Below, piece after piece: positions 42,745-51,408 of a stretch of DNA of 54,392 nt. The stretch's first letter is position 1, and every line of letters begins with the position of its first letter. The notes beneath the pieces were generated by a model. It saw nothing but the letters and a program-made list of their open reading frames with translations. It was not told the origin of the DNA and did not search any database. Source of the DNA: an uncultured Oscillospiraceae bacterium (GTDB taxonomy: Bacteria > Bacillota > Clostridia > Oscillospirales > Oscillospiraceae); the NCBI GenBank assembly GCA_934636305.1, contig CAKUAM010000003.1, positions 1 to 54,392 of the forward strand, given 5' to 3'. The position numbers and the translations under genes were made by a program.

Positions 42745-43968
42745 TCAGAACGCCCACATGCCGTTTTGGAACAGCGCAACGGTTTTACCATCCTCGCACA
42801 CTGCATCAATTGCCAGATCTGCAGAGCCGATCATGAAATCCTCATGCACCATGGAGTCATTGACGCCAAGCTTGCGGCATTCCTCCAGCGTCTTTTCCTG
42901 ATAGCCCCGGATCGTGTCGGCAAAGCCCATACCCAGCGCCAGATGGCAGCAGGCATTCTCATCAAAGAGCGTGTTGTAGAACAGCATGCCGGTCTGATTG
43001 ATGGGCGAATCAAATGGCACCAGTGCACACTCGCCCAGATAGCAGCTGCCCTCGTCCATTGTGATAAGCTTTGTAAGCAGCTCATTGTTCTGCTCCGCGT
43101 GCCATTCGACGGCCTTGCCCTCGTGGAAGCGGATCCAGAAGCCGTCAATCAGCTGCCCCTGATACGAAAGCGGTTTTGTCGCGTAGACAATGCCCTCCGC
43201 CTTGCCGCGCATCGGGGAGATGAAGCATTCCTCCGTGGGAATATTCGGGTTAAAGAAGATGCCCTGCAGGCTTGTCTCTCCGCCGCCGCAGAACTGCGCC
43301 TCCGGAATCATGCCAACGGAGAAATCCGTACCATTGGACGAATGATAGCGCAGCTCACGGATATGCAGGCTATTGAGATATTCGCAGCGGTCATGCAGAT
43401 CCTGATTGTGCGCCTGCCAGGCCGCAATCGGATCGTCGGTGACGCGGGACGTCTTTAAAATGGCCTCCCACAGCTTCTCCACCGCCTGCGACGCACGCAG
43501 CTCCGGGAACAGCTTCTTTGCCCACTTTTCTCCCGGCACGGCTGCAATGCACCACTGGTATTTATTTTCGATCTGGTCACGGTATCCCTTGATGATGGGA
43601 TACTTGGCCTGCTGGGCCTTGGCCATCTTCTCCTGATTGACGCCGCGCAGGCCATCCGGATCTTCACTGATAAGATAAATCCGGCAGGGGATCGTATCCA
43701 CATAATGCTGCCAGCGGGCTTCTTCGTAGTTATCAAGCTTTGAGAGCGTTGTCAGGCTGCGGTAGCGCACATGCAGCTTGGTAAGCGGCTGATAGTCCCA
43801 ATCCACAACAACCTTTTTTGCCTTCCGCTTGTAGCAGGCGTCCACAACCATCGCAACAAATTCCGGCTGGTCGAGCTCCGCCTGAATAAAGACCTCCTGG
43901 CCCTTCTGCACATTTACGCCGACGCTTGCAATCAGCTCTGCATAGCTCCGCAGGATCGTTTTTTTCAT
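42745..43968 (-). CDS. Aminopeptidase, M29 family (AmpS/AmpT/PepS-like)
   Basis: 407 residues from the ATG at 43968 (GGAGG 8 bases upstream). The N-terminal half (YAELIASVGVNVQKGQEVFIQAELDQPEFV) and the metal-site half (GTDFSVGMIPEAQFCGGGE, NIPTEECFISPMRGKAEG, LGECALVPFDSPINQTG, NACCHLALGMGFADT) follow the M29 pattern. These are cytoplasmic dinuclear-metal exo-peptidases that trim N-terminal residues. Divergent from the M18 aminopeptidase next door. Confidence 0.93.
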   Translation of the reverse strand: MKKTILRSYAELIASVGVNVQKGQEVFIQAELDQPEFVAMVVDACYKRKAKKVVVDWDYQPLTKLHVRYRSLTTLSKLDNYEEARWQHYVDTIPCRIYLISEDPDGLRGVNQEKMAKAQQAKYPIIKGYRDQIENKYQWCIAAVPGEKWAKKLFPELRASQAVEKLWEAILKTSRVTDDPIAAWQAHNQDLHDRCEYLNSLHIRELRYHSSNGTDFSVGMIPEAQFCGGGETSLQGIFFNPNIPTEECFISPMRGKAEGIVYATKPLSYQGQLIDGFWIRFHEGKAVEWHAEQNNELLTKLITMDEGSCYLGECALVPFDSPINQTGMLFYNTLFDENACCHLALGMGFADTIRGYQEKTLEECRKLGVNDSMVHEDFMIGSADLAIDAVCEDGKTVALFQNGMWAF

Positions 43969-44058
43969 AAGAAAAGCCTCCAAATCATGTTTTTCTTGCA
44001 GAATATAGTTTATCACAAACCATACACCTTGAAAAGGCATTGCGCAAAAAATCTGCTC

Positions 44059-44087
44059 TTGCGTGCGCCCGCGCTGCGCGGTATACT
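44059..44087 (+). promoter_or_regulatory. Promoter of the M18 aminopeptidase
   Basis: TTGCGT (44059-44064), 17-base spacer, TATACT (44082-44087), 28 bases before the start codon. Confidence 0.65.
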
Positions 44088-44114
44088 GAAGAAAACAAGC
44101 ACGGGAGGCTTCTC

Positions 44115-45416
44115 ATGTATACCGAACAGCTTTTTGATTTTTTAAGTGCCAGCCCCAGCAGCTATCATGCCGTCCGGACCATTGCCGCGCGGCTGCGCGC
44201 CGAAGGCTATACCCAGCTGCAGGAATCCGAGCCCTGGACGCTCACGCCGGGCGGACGCTATTTTCTCACGCGCAACGGCTCATCCATTCTCGCGTTCCGG
44301 ATCCCCGCAAAGACGCCTACCGGCTTTTTGATGGCTGCCGCGCATACGGATTCCCCCGCCTTCAAGATCAAGCACAACGCAGAAAAGAAGGCAGGCCCCT
44401 ATCTGCAGCTGACCACGGAAAAATACGGCGGCATGCTCATGTCCACGTGGTTTGACCGCCCGCTCGGCGTGGCGGGGCGCGTGGTTGTCGATGCAGATGG
44501 GCAGCTGCAGACGCGTCTGGTGGATTCCGGGCGGGATATTGCGGTCATTCCCTCCGTCGCCATCCACATGAATCGCACAGCCAACGACGGTGTCAAGCTG
44601 CAGGCCAATATTGACACGCTGCCGCTTCTCGGGCTGCAGGGCACAGCCGGCAGCTTCCAGCCCTATATTGCATCCCTGGCCGGCGTTGCGCCGTCCCAGA
44701 TTCTCGGCGAGGATCTGAGCCTGTATATCCGCACCCGCGGCAGCGTGCTCGGGCTGCAGGACGAGCTGATTCTTGCGCCGCGGCTGGATGATCTGGCCTG
44801 TGTGTTCGGCCTGCTGGAGGGCTTCCTCGCATCCGCCGCGGGCGGCAGCATTCCGGTATTCTGCGCATTTGACAATGAGGAGGTCGGCAGCGAGACGAAG
44901 CAGGGTGCTGCCTCTGATCTGCTGCAGCGCACGCTGCGGCGCATCGCGCTTGCGCTCGGCCTCGATGAGCAGGCCTACTGGCAGCTGCTGGCACAGAGCT
45001 TCCTCGTCTCAGCGGACAACGCGCACGCCATCCATCCCAATCATCCGGAGTTTGCCGACCCCATCAACTGCCCGAAGCTTGGCGGAGGCATTGTCATCAA
45101 GTTCAACGCCAATCAGCGCTACACCACCGACGCCGTATCCGGCGCGCTGTTCACGGCCGTTTGCCGGGAGGCCGGCGCCGCCGTGCAGGTCTACGCCAAC
45201 CGCGCCGACATCCCGGGCGGCTCCACGCTCGGCTCCATCGCCACCGCCAAGGTCTCCGTTCCGAGCGTCGATATCGGTCTTGCGCAGCTGGCCATGCATT
45301 CCTGCATGGAAACGGCAGGCAGGCAGGATGTGCAGGCGCTGGTGGATGCTATGCGTGTATATTTCGGCAAAACGCTCCGCACCAGTGCAGATGCGCTCCG
45401 CCTGTCCGATGATTGA
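44115..45416 (+). CDS. Aminopeptidase, M18 family (aspartyl aminopeptidase-like)
   Basis: 433 residues from the ATG at 44115 (GGGAGG upstream). Metal and catalytic motifs are AAAHTDSPAFKIK, CAFDNEEVGSETKQGA (general-base Glu pair) and VSADNAHAIHPNH, with the C-terminal His ligand region LAQLAMHSCMETAG. It is a tetrahedral dodecameric metalloprotease family that removes acidic or other N-terminal residues in the cytoplasm. It matches the bacterial ApeB-like branch in length. Confidence 0.94.
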   Translation: MYTEQLFDFLSASPSSYHAVRTIAARLRAEGYTQLQESEPWTLTPGGRYFLTRNGSSILAFRIPAKTPTGFLMAAAHTDSPAFKIKHNAEKKAGPYLQLTTEKYGGMLMSTWFDRPLGVAGRVVVDADGQLQTRLVDSGRDIAVIPSVAIHMNRTANDGVKLQANIDTLPLLGLQGTAGSFQPYIASLAGVAPSQILGEDLSLYIRTRGSVLGLQDELILAPRLDDLACVFGLLEGFLASAAGGSIPVFCAFDNEEVGSETKQGAASDLLQRTLRRIALALGLDEQAYWQLLAQSFLVSADNAHAIHPNHPEFADPINCPKLGGGIVIKFNANQRYTTDAVSGALFTAVCREAGAAVQVYANRADIPGGSTLGSIATAKVSVPSVDIGLAQLAMHSCMETAGRQDVQALVDAMRVYFGKTLRTSADALRLSDD

Positions 45417-45441
45417 CTTGCCTGGTAAAAAGCGCTATACT
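45413..45441 (+). promoter_or_regulatory. Sigma-A promoter of the dihydropyrimidinase gene
   Basis: TTGACT (45413-45418), 17-base spacer, TATACT (45436-45441). The -35 overlaps the stop codon of the M18 gene. Confidence 0.8.
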
Positions 45442-45487
45442 CAATGCTGAGAAAGCTTTTGATTTTGTGCAGAAAGGACGATTCCCC

Positions 45488-46861
45488 ATGAAAACATTAC
45501 TCAAGGGCGGTACCGTTGTATCCGCTGCCGGTTCCCGTGTCGCGGACATACTGGTCTGCGGTGAGAAAATTGCCGCAATCGGGGAAAATCTCCCCGCGGA
45601 CGGTGCCGCGGTCGTCGATGTCAGCGGCAAGCTGCTGTTCCCCGGCTTTATCGACGCGCACACGCATTTTGATCTGGACGTCTGCAATACAACCACAGCA
45701 GACAACTTCGACACCGGCACCCGCAGCGCCATTTGCGGCGGCACCACGATGGTCATTGACTTTGCCTGCCCGAATAAGGGGGAGACACTGGACTATGGTC
45801 TTGACCTCTGGCACAAGAAGGCGGATGGCCGCTCAAGCTGCGACTATAGCTTTCACATGACGATTGACGACTGGAACGACGGCATCAAGCACGAGATTCC
45901 GGCCATGTTTGCAGCCGGAATCCCATCCTTTAAAATGTACATGACCTATCCCGCCATGATGATCGGCGATCAGGATCTGTTCTATGCACTGAAGGAGCTG
46001 AAAAAGTACGGCGGCATCGCGGGCGTCCACTGCGAAAATGCCGGTGTGATCGACGCACTGATTGCCGAGCACAAGGCCGCCGGCAAGCTGGCGCCATCGT
46101 CCCATCCGGAATGCCGGCCGAATCCGCTGGAGGCCGAGGCCGTGGCGCATCTGCTGCGCATTGCCGAGGTTGCAGATGTTCCGATTGTCATTGTTCATCT
46201 GAGCACCAAGGAGGCCCTTCTGGAGGTCATGCACGCGCGTGCACGCGGCCAGAAGGTCTATGTGGAGACCTGCCCGCACTATCTGCTGCTGGACGACAGC
46301 CGCTATTATCAGGACGATTACAGCGCCTCGGCACGCTATATCTGCGCGCCGCCGCTGCGCAAAAAAGAGGATCAGGACGTTTTGTGGAAGGCGCTGGCCA
46401 ATGGCACCATCCAGACCGTCTCAACCGACCACTGCAGCTTTACCCTGCAGCAGAAGGACGCCGGAAAGGGCGATTTCACAAAGATCCCCGGCGGCCTGCC
46501 CGGCGTGGAAACGCGCGGAGAGCTGCTGTACACGTATGGGGTTGCCGCTGGCCGCATCACAAAGGAGCAGATGTGCGCGCTCCTTTCAGAAAATCCGGCC
46601 AGACTCTATGGCGCATACCCGCGCAAGGGCGTGCTCGCCCCCGGCAGTGACGCGGATATCGTTGTCTACGATCCCAGCGCGGATCATACCATCACCGCTG
46701 CCACCCAGCATTCGCAGGCCGGCTATACGCCGTTCGAAGGCTTTGCCGTGACCGGCGGCATTGCGCAGGTTTATCTGCGCGGCCAGCTTGCAGTTGACCA
46801 CGGCACGTGCAAAGCCGGTCCCATTGGTACATACATTCCGCGTACTCCTGGCACACTATAA
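45488..46861 (+). CDS. Dihydropyrimidinase / D-hydantoinase
   Basis: 457 residues from the ATG at 45488 (AAAGGA upstream). Cyclic amidohydrolase with the binuclear zinc site: His58 and His60 in DAHTH, carbamylated Lys149 in PSFKMYM, His181 in GVHCENAG, His237 in VIVHLSTKE and catalytic Asp314 in STDHCSF. It opens dihydropyrimidine or hydantoin rings, as in reductive pyrimidine breakdown. No dihydropyrimidine dehydrogenase or ureidopropionase is nearby, so its pathway context is missing. The Lys/His set is complete, which argues against an inactive CRMP-like protein. Confidence 0.93.
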   Translation: MKTLLKGGTVVSAAGSRVADILVCGEKIAAIGENLPADGAAVVDVSGKLLFPGFIDAHTHFDLDVCNTTTADNFDTGTRSAICGGTTMVIDFACPNKGETLDYGLDLWHKKADGRSSCDYSFHMTIDDWNDGIKHEIPAMFAAGIPSFKMYMTYPAMMIGDQDLFYALKELKKYGGIAGVHCENAGVIDALIAEHKAAGKLAPSSHPECRPNPLEAEAVAHLLRIAEVADVPIVIVHLSTKEALLEVMHARARGQKVYVETCPHYLLLDDSRYYQDDYSASARYICAPPLRKKEDQDVLWKALANGTIQTVSTDHCSFTLQQKDAGKGDFTKIPGGLPGVETRGELLYTYGVAAGRITKEQMCALLSENPARLYGAYPRKGVLAPGSDADIVVYDPSADHTITAATQHSQAGYTPFEGFAVTGGIAQVYLRGQLAVDHGTCKAGPIGTYIPRTPGTL

Positions 46862-46863
46862 GA

Positions 46864-46900
46864 AAAGCGCCCTGCCCCGAGATGGACAGGGCGCTTTATA
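46864..46900 (+). terminator. Terminator of the dihydropyrimidinase gene
   Basis: Perfect 11-bp stem AAAGCGCCCTG (46864-46874) with CAGGGCGCTTT (46887-46897), followed by ATAT. The T-tract is short. Confidence 0.7.
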
Positions 46901-46917
46901 TGGCAGGCGCAGATATC

Positions 46918-47107
46918 TCCGACGGCGCGTCAGAAGCGGCCTGTACCGAACGTGATATCTCTGAAATTTTCAACTCTGGTATGCCTCCGACGGCGCGTCA
47001 GAAACGGCCACGACAGAACGAGCCGCCGTAAACGCCGTCTCTTATCCTCTGTGGCCGTTTCTGACGCGCCATACTTTCTTTCTCGAAGAAGTGAGAAAGA
47101 AAGTATG
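46918..47107. repeat. Cluster of direct and inverted repeats plus hairpin C
   Basis: TCCGACGGCGCGTCAGAA-GCGGCC at 46918-46941 recurs at 46986-47009 with one change (A for G). Eighteen bases of it (GGCCGTTTCTGACGCGCC) recur inverted at 47053-47070. A perfect 15-bp hairpin, CATACTTTCTTTCTC (47070-47084) with 47093-47107, follows directly. No gene is seen between 46862 and 47248. Confidence 0.6.
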
Positions 47108-47203
47108 AAAAATGCTCCTTTAGGAGAAGCAAAAAGAGCACGCTGAAAATATAGCCACAGCAGCGGCAGTCCCATTAAAATAGAAGTATTCCTTTCTGAT
47201 TGT

Positions 47204-47240
47204 TAAAAAAATCCTCTGTCCTGTCGGACAGAGGATTTTT
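47204..47240 (-). terminator. Terminator of the HPr-like gene
   Basis: Perfect 15-bp stem (AAAAATCCTCTGTCC at 47207-47221 with 47226-47240). On the minus strand it ends in TTTTTTT, 9 bases past the stop codon. Confidence 0.9.
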
Positions 47241-47248
47241 ATGTCAGA

Positions 47249-47500
47249 TCAGAAACCGCCGTTTTCTTTGTAAAGATCGTTCAGGAACGAAAGCAGCCTT
47301 GCTTCGTCCTCCTGCTTGTCTGCGAACAGCTCCAGATTGTCGCCCTGCTCAGAAAGCAGCTGGCCCAGCGCAATGTATTCGCTCAGTGCGCTCTTGAGAT
47401 TAAAAACGTCGCCGTCCTGGCTCTTGAGATAGACATCGCCAGTGCAGGAATGGATGACCTTGCGGAATTCTTCCACTTCTTTGATGTTCTTGAGTTTCAT
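47249..47500 (-). CDS. HPr-fold protein lacking the phosphorylated histidine
   Basis: 83 residues from the ATG at 47500, preferred over 47506 because GGGAGG is then 8 bases away. The pattern VEEFRKVIHSCTGDVYLKSQDGDVFNLKSALSEY (shown in parts: FRKVIHSCTGDVYLKS and VFNLKSALSEYIALGQL) fits the PTS HPr fold, with helices 1 and 2 and strands in order. The active-site H-A-R-P loop is replaced by CTGDVY, so it probably does not carry phosphate from PEP. Such HPr-like proteins are common in Clostridia; function is unknown. Monocistronic. Confidence 0.7.
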   Translation of the reverse strand: MKLKNIKEVEEFRKVIHSCTGDVYLKSQDGDVFNLKSALSEYIALGQLLSEQGDNLELFADKQEDEARLLSFLNDLYKENGGF

Positions 47501-47628
47501 TTTCATTGCCTCCCATGCAATTTTTTGTTTTGATTTCGTTTACAGCTGCAGTATACGCCGCTGGGGTCAAAAAATCAAGTGCGGGATTGAACGAAATGCA
47601 CAAATAAATATCGCCTTAGTTGTCTATT

Positions 47629-48180
47629 TTAACTAACGTAGTAGGAGTGGAACTGCGTCAATGCAGCGCGGCGGTTACCGGCATCCACCGCAGCAAAATG
47701 CGCCGTATCAAGATCAAATTCTGCCGAAACGCCGCCGTCTGTCCGTTCTGTCCGTGTATCCCAGAATGTAATGACGATGTTTTCAAAGCTTTTCCCGGCA
47801 TTGATCTCGGCCAGATCTGTATTGGCGCTGCGCGGCTGCCCGGCTTCGTCCGTAAAATACCCGCTCCAGCGGCCATCCGCGCGGGTCAGGTGCACGCCCA
47901 TCGGCGCATCCATCCCTTCCACATCGCTCATCCAGATGGTTCCCTCAAACGTACTTTTTGCAAGCATGCTTCTGGTCAGCGTACCGCTCAGCTGCAGCGT
48001 GTGCTCCTTTGCAAAGCTCTCATCGTCTGCGGCGTATTCTGTAACCGTCTGGTCAATCAAGACCTCTGTCTGCTCCGGCACAAATACGTACAGCGCAATA
48101 TTCAGCAGAATCACAGCAATTGCAATTCCCAGCACGGCGTTGCGATGCCGGGTAAACCAGTTCTGATTTTCTTCTCCCAT
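47629..48180 (-). CDS. Single-pass membrane protein of unknown function
   Basis: 183 residues, AGGAGG 8 bases before the ATG. A short basic cytoplasmic head (NWFTRHRNA) is followed by one membrane helix (about 15-34) and an external domain of about 145 residues. The external part (LQLSGTLTRSMLAKSTFEGTIWM, ADGRWSGYF, NIVITFWDT) looks like a beta-rich fold; no family is recognised. Its orientation matches the HPr-like gene, but 120 bases separate them. Confidence 0.7.
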   Translation of the reverse strand: MGEENQNWFTRHRNAVLGIAIAVILLNIALYVFVPEQTEVLIDQTVTEYAADDESFAKEHTLQLSGTLTRSMLAKSTFEGTIWMSDVEGMDAPMGVHLTRADGRWSGYFTDEAGQPRSANTDLAEINAGKSFENIVITFWDTRTERTDGGVSAEFDLDTAHFAAVDAGNRRAALTQFHSYYVS

Positions 48181-48226
48181 TCTGGTATCCTCCTGAAAAG
48201 TTCAGAAATTCTTTACGTTTCTCCGC

Positions 48227-48291
48227 TTGAAAAGGTTACATTTTGGTGTATAATAGATACAAATTGATAAAATTATCGCAATTTTATCAAT
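48227..48291 (+). promoter_or_regulatory. Orphan promoter with operator-like palindrome
   Basis: TTGAAA (48227-48232), 16-base spacer, perfect TATAAT (48249-48254). A perfect 12-bp inverted repeat, ATTGATAAAATT (48263-48274) and AATTTTATCAAT (48280-48291), lies over the expected start of transcription. It points into a gap between two minus-strand genes. The same AT-rich palindrome may also serve the divergent membrane-protein gene at 48180. Confidence 0.55.
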
Positions 48292-48363
48292 CCCATGCAA
48301 AGGAGTGGATGCAATGGCCTGATTGCAGAGTCTTTACACAAACAACCACCATACATAAACCAA

Positions 48364-48392
48364 ACGCGCCGCGGGACAGCCCCGCGGCGCGT
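48364..48392. terminator. GC-rich hairpin
   Basis: ACGCGCCGCGGG (48364-48375) pairs perfectly with CCCGCGGCGCGT (48381-48392). It could end the short plus-strand transcript from the orphan promoter (CCTGATTTATT follows) or the minus-strand lipoprotein mRNA (TTTGGTTTATG follows). Confidence 0.6.
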
Positions 48393-48434
48393 CCTGATTT
48401 ATTATACCTGAAATCCTCGGTTCTAGCAAGCTAT

Positions 48435-49718
48435 TTATCCGGCATACGGCACAAGCTCAAAGTAATTCAGCTCCGATTCGCCGTCGATGTACCACTGCCA
48501 GTCGCCTTCGTGCTGCTCCATATAGATCCGGCCCGTCACGCCCTCGTCGGTAATCACGTCGGCAAAGCTCTTGCCGTCTGTACCGGTCACCTGCAGCACG
48601 GTACCGGGTGCAAAGACTGATTCCGTGCCATCATCGAGCGTCACCGGCAGCTCCTTCACAACGGAAAGCTTGGAATAGCTTGTGTTCGCAGGGACAATCT
48701 GCCACGCATCACCCAGCGGCACCAGTTCCCCGTCGCGCAGCGTGTACGCACGCAATGCTTCATAGGAGCCAAGGACGCTTTGTGTGCTCTCCAGCTGGAT
48801 GCTGCCGTCGGAAATATCCAGAATCGACGCCTCCAGATACTGCTCCCCATCAATCGGCACAAGCTCCGGCGTGCCGGACTTCATGGACCACACGTTCAGC
48901 ACATAGTCGTCGCTCGCCATATCGCCGCAGAAATAGATCTCCGGATACAGATCCGCATCCAGATCTGCCACCCAGACATGCGCGTTGAAGCTGGGCGGAT
49001 AGGTAATGTTCTCCACCATACCGGTGTCAAACACCTCGTCATCCTTCTCAATCCGCAGAATGAACGACTGCTGCTCATATTGATCCCAGATCCGCAGCAG
49101 CTGCACCGTCTCCGGTTCGCCGCAGCCATCCAGATCAATTGCATCCGCGCTGAGAATCTCCGTGCGCACGCACGGGAACCCATAGTGCGTCACGCCCTCA
49201 TACGCAATCTCAGCGGGAACAGGATCCTGCACCGCCAGCTCTGTCGGCGCAATCGGTTCATTGACCGGCTCCGGTTCGGGCTCGGCCGGCGTTGTCTGCG
49301 TCGGCTGCGTGGGCGTCGGCTGCTCTGTGGGAACAACACGGATCGCCACGGCCAGCACCTGAGCCGGATTGCCCGACGTAATATCGCCGAGATAGGTAAT
49401 GTCGACACGCAGCGCCGACGTCAGCTCCGATACTGAAATCGGCCAGCCATCCGCGCCGCAGGGGACAAGCCCCTCCGCCAGCTTGACGGTCATGGTGGCC
49501 GACGCTTCATATTCTGCGCCGCCGGCGTCCGGCGCCACCGTCAGGGCCTCCTCGGACGCTGCTTCAATTGTCGCCGTGAATGTTGTCACACGGACTGAGA
49601 CCGGCTCACGCTCTGCCGGCTCCGGCTGTATCTGCGGCGTTGTCTCCTGCTTTGCTGTGCACGCACAGAGCAACACCAATGCTACCAGCACTGCCAGAAG
49701 CATTCCTCTTTTTTTCAT
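48435..49718 (-). CDS. Lipoprotein with FG-GAP/VCBS-like region and SH3-like C-terminus
   Basis: 427 residues from the ATG at 49718 (AAGGAGGAG upstream). A lipoprotein signal (1-19) ends in LCAC with Cys20 as the lipidated residue. A Pro/Glu/Thr-rich linker runs to about 60 and again at about 145-185 (PTQPTQTTPAEPEPEP). The central part has integrin-like calcium motifs (DLDGCGEPE, VADLDADLYPE), suggesting beta-propeller or VCBS repeats. The last 90 residues look like an SH3b domain (GTVLQVTGTDGKSFADVITDEGVTGRIYM). It is probably displayed on the outer membrane face; substrate unknown. Confidence 0.8.
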   Translation of the reverse strand: MKKRGMLLAVLVALVLLCACTAKQETTPQIQPEPAEREPVSVRVTTFTATIEAASEEALTVAPDAGGAEYEASATMTVKLAEGLVPCGADGWPISVSELTSALRVDITYLGDITSGNPAQVLAVAIRVVPTEQPTPTQPTQTTPAEPEPEPVNEPIAPTELAVQDPVPAEIAYEGVTHYGFPCVRTEILSADAIDLDGCGEPETVQLLRIWDQYEQQSFILRIEKDDEVFDTGMVENITYPPSFNAHVWVADLDADLYPEIYFCGDMASDDYVLNVWSMKSGTPELVPIDGEQYLEASILDISDGSIQLESTQSVLGSYEALRAYTLRDGELVPLGDAWQIVPANTSYSKLSVVKELPVTLDDGTESVFAPGTVLQVTGTDGKSFADVITDEGVTGRIYMEQHEGDWQWYIDGESELNYFELVPYAG

Positions 49719-49804
49719 AGCTCCTCCTTGCGCAGCCTCTGATGCGCATACTGCGCAAATACCGCGCATATCCTGCTGGGTAATCCTTCGGATCCAGCGT
49801 CACC

Positions 49805-49833
49805 ATCATAGCGGATTCCATGCAGTTCGTCAA
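49805..49833 (-). promoter_or_regulatory. Sigma-A promoter of the lipoprotein gene
   Basis: Minus strand TTGACG (49833-49828), 17-base spacer, TATGAT (49810-49805). Confidence 0.75.
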
Positions 49834-49941
49834 TGGGCACTTTCGCTTGTTTTGGACTTTTTTTACCCGATTTTCACAGCAAGATGTGAGTTTTTGGTTA
49901 TTATGTGAACTTCCGGATACATTTTGTAATTCTTTATGCAA

Positions 49942-49979
49942 AAATCTCCGGTGCAGCTCAAGCGCAGCACCGGAGATTT
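49942..49979 (-). terminator. Terminator of the E2-like fusion gene
   Basis: Perfect 13-bp stem AAATCTCCGGTGC (49942-49954) with GCACCGGAGATTT (49967-49979). The minus strand continues with TTGC after a run of T, 8 bases past the stop codon. Confidence 0.85.
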
Positions 49980-49986
49980 GATGTTT

Positions 49987-51402
49987 TTACTCGATATCGT
50001 GATTGACTGCCGTGACAGGCTTATCCAGCAGCTCCGGATGCGACAGCAGCCGTTTGAGATGCTTGAGCGTCGTCGCGTAGTAGAAGCCGTCGCAGATCCG
50101 TTCGTCCGTATTGACTGTGTAATCGACATACTTCCGCGCCGCGACAGAGCCGTCGTCCAGCACCTCATTTTTGCGGTATTTGCAGCCAAACGCGACAAAC
50201 ACCGGCATGTTGCCGAAGTCATACAGGTGATGCACAATCGGCGGAATGCCCAGCGAACCCATGGACGTAAAGAAGATCGACGCGTGGAACGGGCTGACCT
50301 CCAGCAAAAACTTCGGCAGCAGGCCAAAGTAGTCCATCGTCTTGAGCACCCATACCGCAAACTTGAACAGCACGCCCGGAATCATCGACAGTGCTTTTGC
50401 CGTCTTGTCAAAGTCGCTGCCGCCAATGTCGTGCCCCTGAATGGCGCGCACGCCGTCGTTGAGCTTCTGATAAATTTCCTCCACCCCGTCGGTGGGCTTC
50501 AGATGCAGCTTGACAATCGATTCCGGCGCATTCGTATCCATCGAGGTTTTGACGACCATGCAGAACTGGATATCGTCTCCGCGGGAATAGACCTGCTGCC
50601 CAGACAGGAAGCGGTTGAGCGCGGGATATTTCGCCACGCACCGCACATATGCCGCCAGGAACACATGCGTAATGCCAAAATTGGTGTAGCCCTGCTTGCG
50701 CTTTTCACGAATGTAGCGCTCCATGGGCGTGATTTCAATGGATTCGCGGATAAAGTTGGACGAGCCGCCGCGCGTCGGCATGATATAGTTCGCCACAACC
50801 GTCATTGGATCGAGCGTGCGGAGCCTGCGCCCGTCTGAGCGGTCGCCCCACGTGGGATGGTATGCGCCATCGAGATACACACCCGTTCCGCACAGCGCCA
50901 CAATCCCCGCCAGCAGAAACATCACGTCCGGCAATGCATAGCGCAGCTGATCCCAGTTGGCCTTCGGCAGCTCATTCCGGTGCGTATAGACCAGAATCCC
51001 TGCGGCCACCAGCAAGAACACGATCAGCGGCACCGTGCTTTTTACATGGCCGCTGACTGTCACCGCATAGAACGCGGCAATTGCCAGATATGCAACCCAG
51101 CCCATGAACACGAACCACAGATTGACCGGGGCAATGCTGATTTTGATCCCATAATAGATTGCCAGCATAAAAACCGGAATAGACGAACGGTAGAACCGCT
51201 CCCTGCCGTCACACAGAATATTCAGCGCGTATAACAGGCAGCCGGCAACCGGCAGCACAACCAGAAACCACACCGTCCTTGCATCTGCGCCTTTCCCACA
51301 GACATTTGCGATGCGGAGTGCCGCCGAAGCAACCAGTATCAGCGCCGCCAGCCAGATGATCACGCTCTTTCGGCTGGTGTAATAAGCAACTCGCTTTTTC
51401 AT
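49987..51402 (-). CDS. Membrane protein fused to an E2 (2-oxoacid dehydrogenase acyltransferase)-like domain
   Basis: 471 residues. Six hydrophobic helices fill residues 13-185 (SVIIWLAALILVASAALR, TVWFLVVLPVAGCLLYAL, and so on). From about 195 the sequence follows the chloramphenicol acetyltransferase-like E2 fold: DPMTVVANYIMPTRGGSSNF, HVFLAAYVRCVAKYPALNRFL, and the C-terminal active-site region. The usual D-H-R-x-x-D-G motif reads DERICDG (433-439), with Glu in place of the catalytic His. No lipoyl or E1-binding domain is present. It is probably a membrane-attached acyltransferase relative or scaffold. The gene lacks a ribosome site, and its -10 lies 6 bases before the ATG, predicting a leaderless mRNA. 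Confidence 0.85.
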   Translation of the reverse strand: MKKRVAYYTSRKSVIIWLAALILVASAALRIANVCGKGADARTVWFLVVLPVAGCLLYALNILCDGRERFYRSSIPVFMLAIYYGIKISIAPVNLWFVFMGWVAYLAIAAFYAVTVSGHVKSTVPLIVFLLVAAGILVYTHRNELPKANWDQLRYALPDVMFLLAGIVALCGTGVYLDGAYHPTWGDRSDGRRLRTLDPMTVVANYIMPTRGGSSNFIRESIEITPMERYIREKRKQGYTNFGITHVFLAAYVRCVAKYPALNRFLSGQQVYSRGDDIQFCMVVKTSMDTNAPESIVKLHLKPTDGVEEIYQKLNDGVRAIQGHDIGGSDFDKTAKALSMIPGVLFKFAVWVLKTMDYFGLLPKFLLEVSPFHASIFFTSMGSLGIPPIVHHLYDFGNMPVFVAFGCKYRKNEVLDDGSVAARKYVDYTVNTDERICDGFYYATTLKHLKRLLSHPELLDKPVTAVNHDIE

Positions 51403-51408
51403 ATTAAT

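Noticed and set aside
46918..47070. Possible CRISPR array
   Set aside because: Only two direct units and one inverted unit, unequal spacing, and no cas genes.
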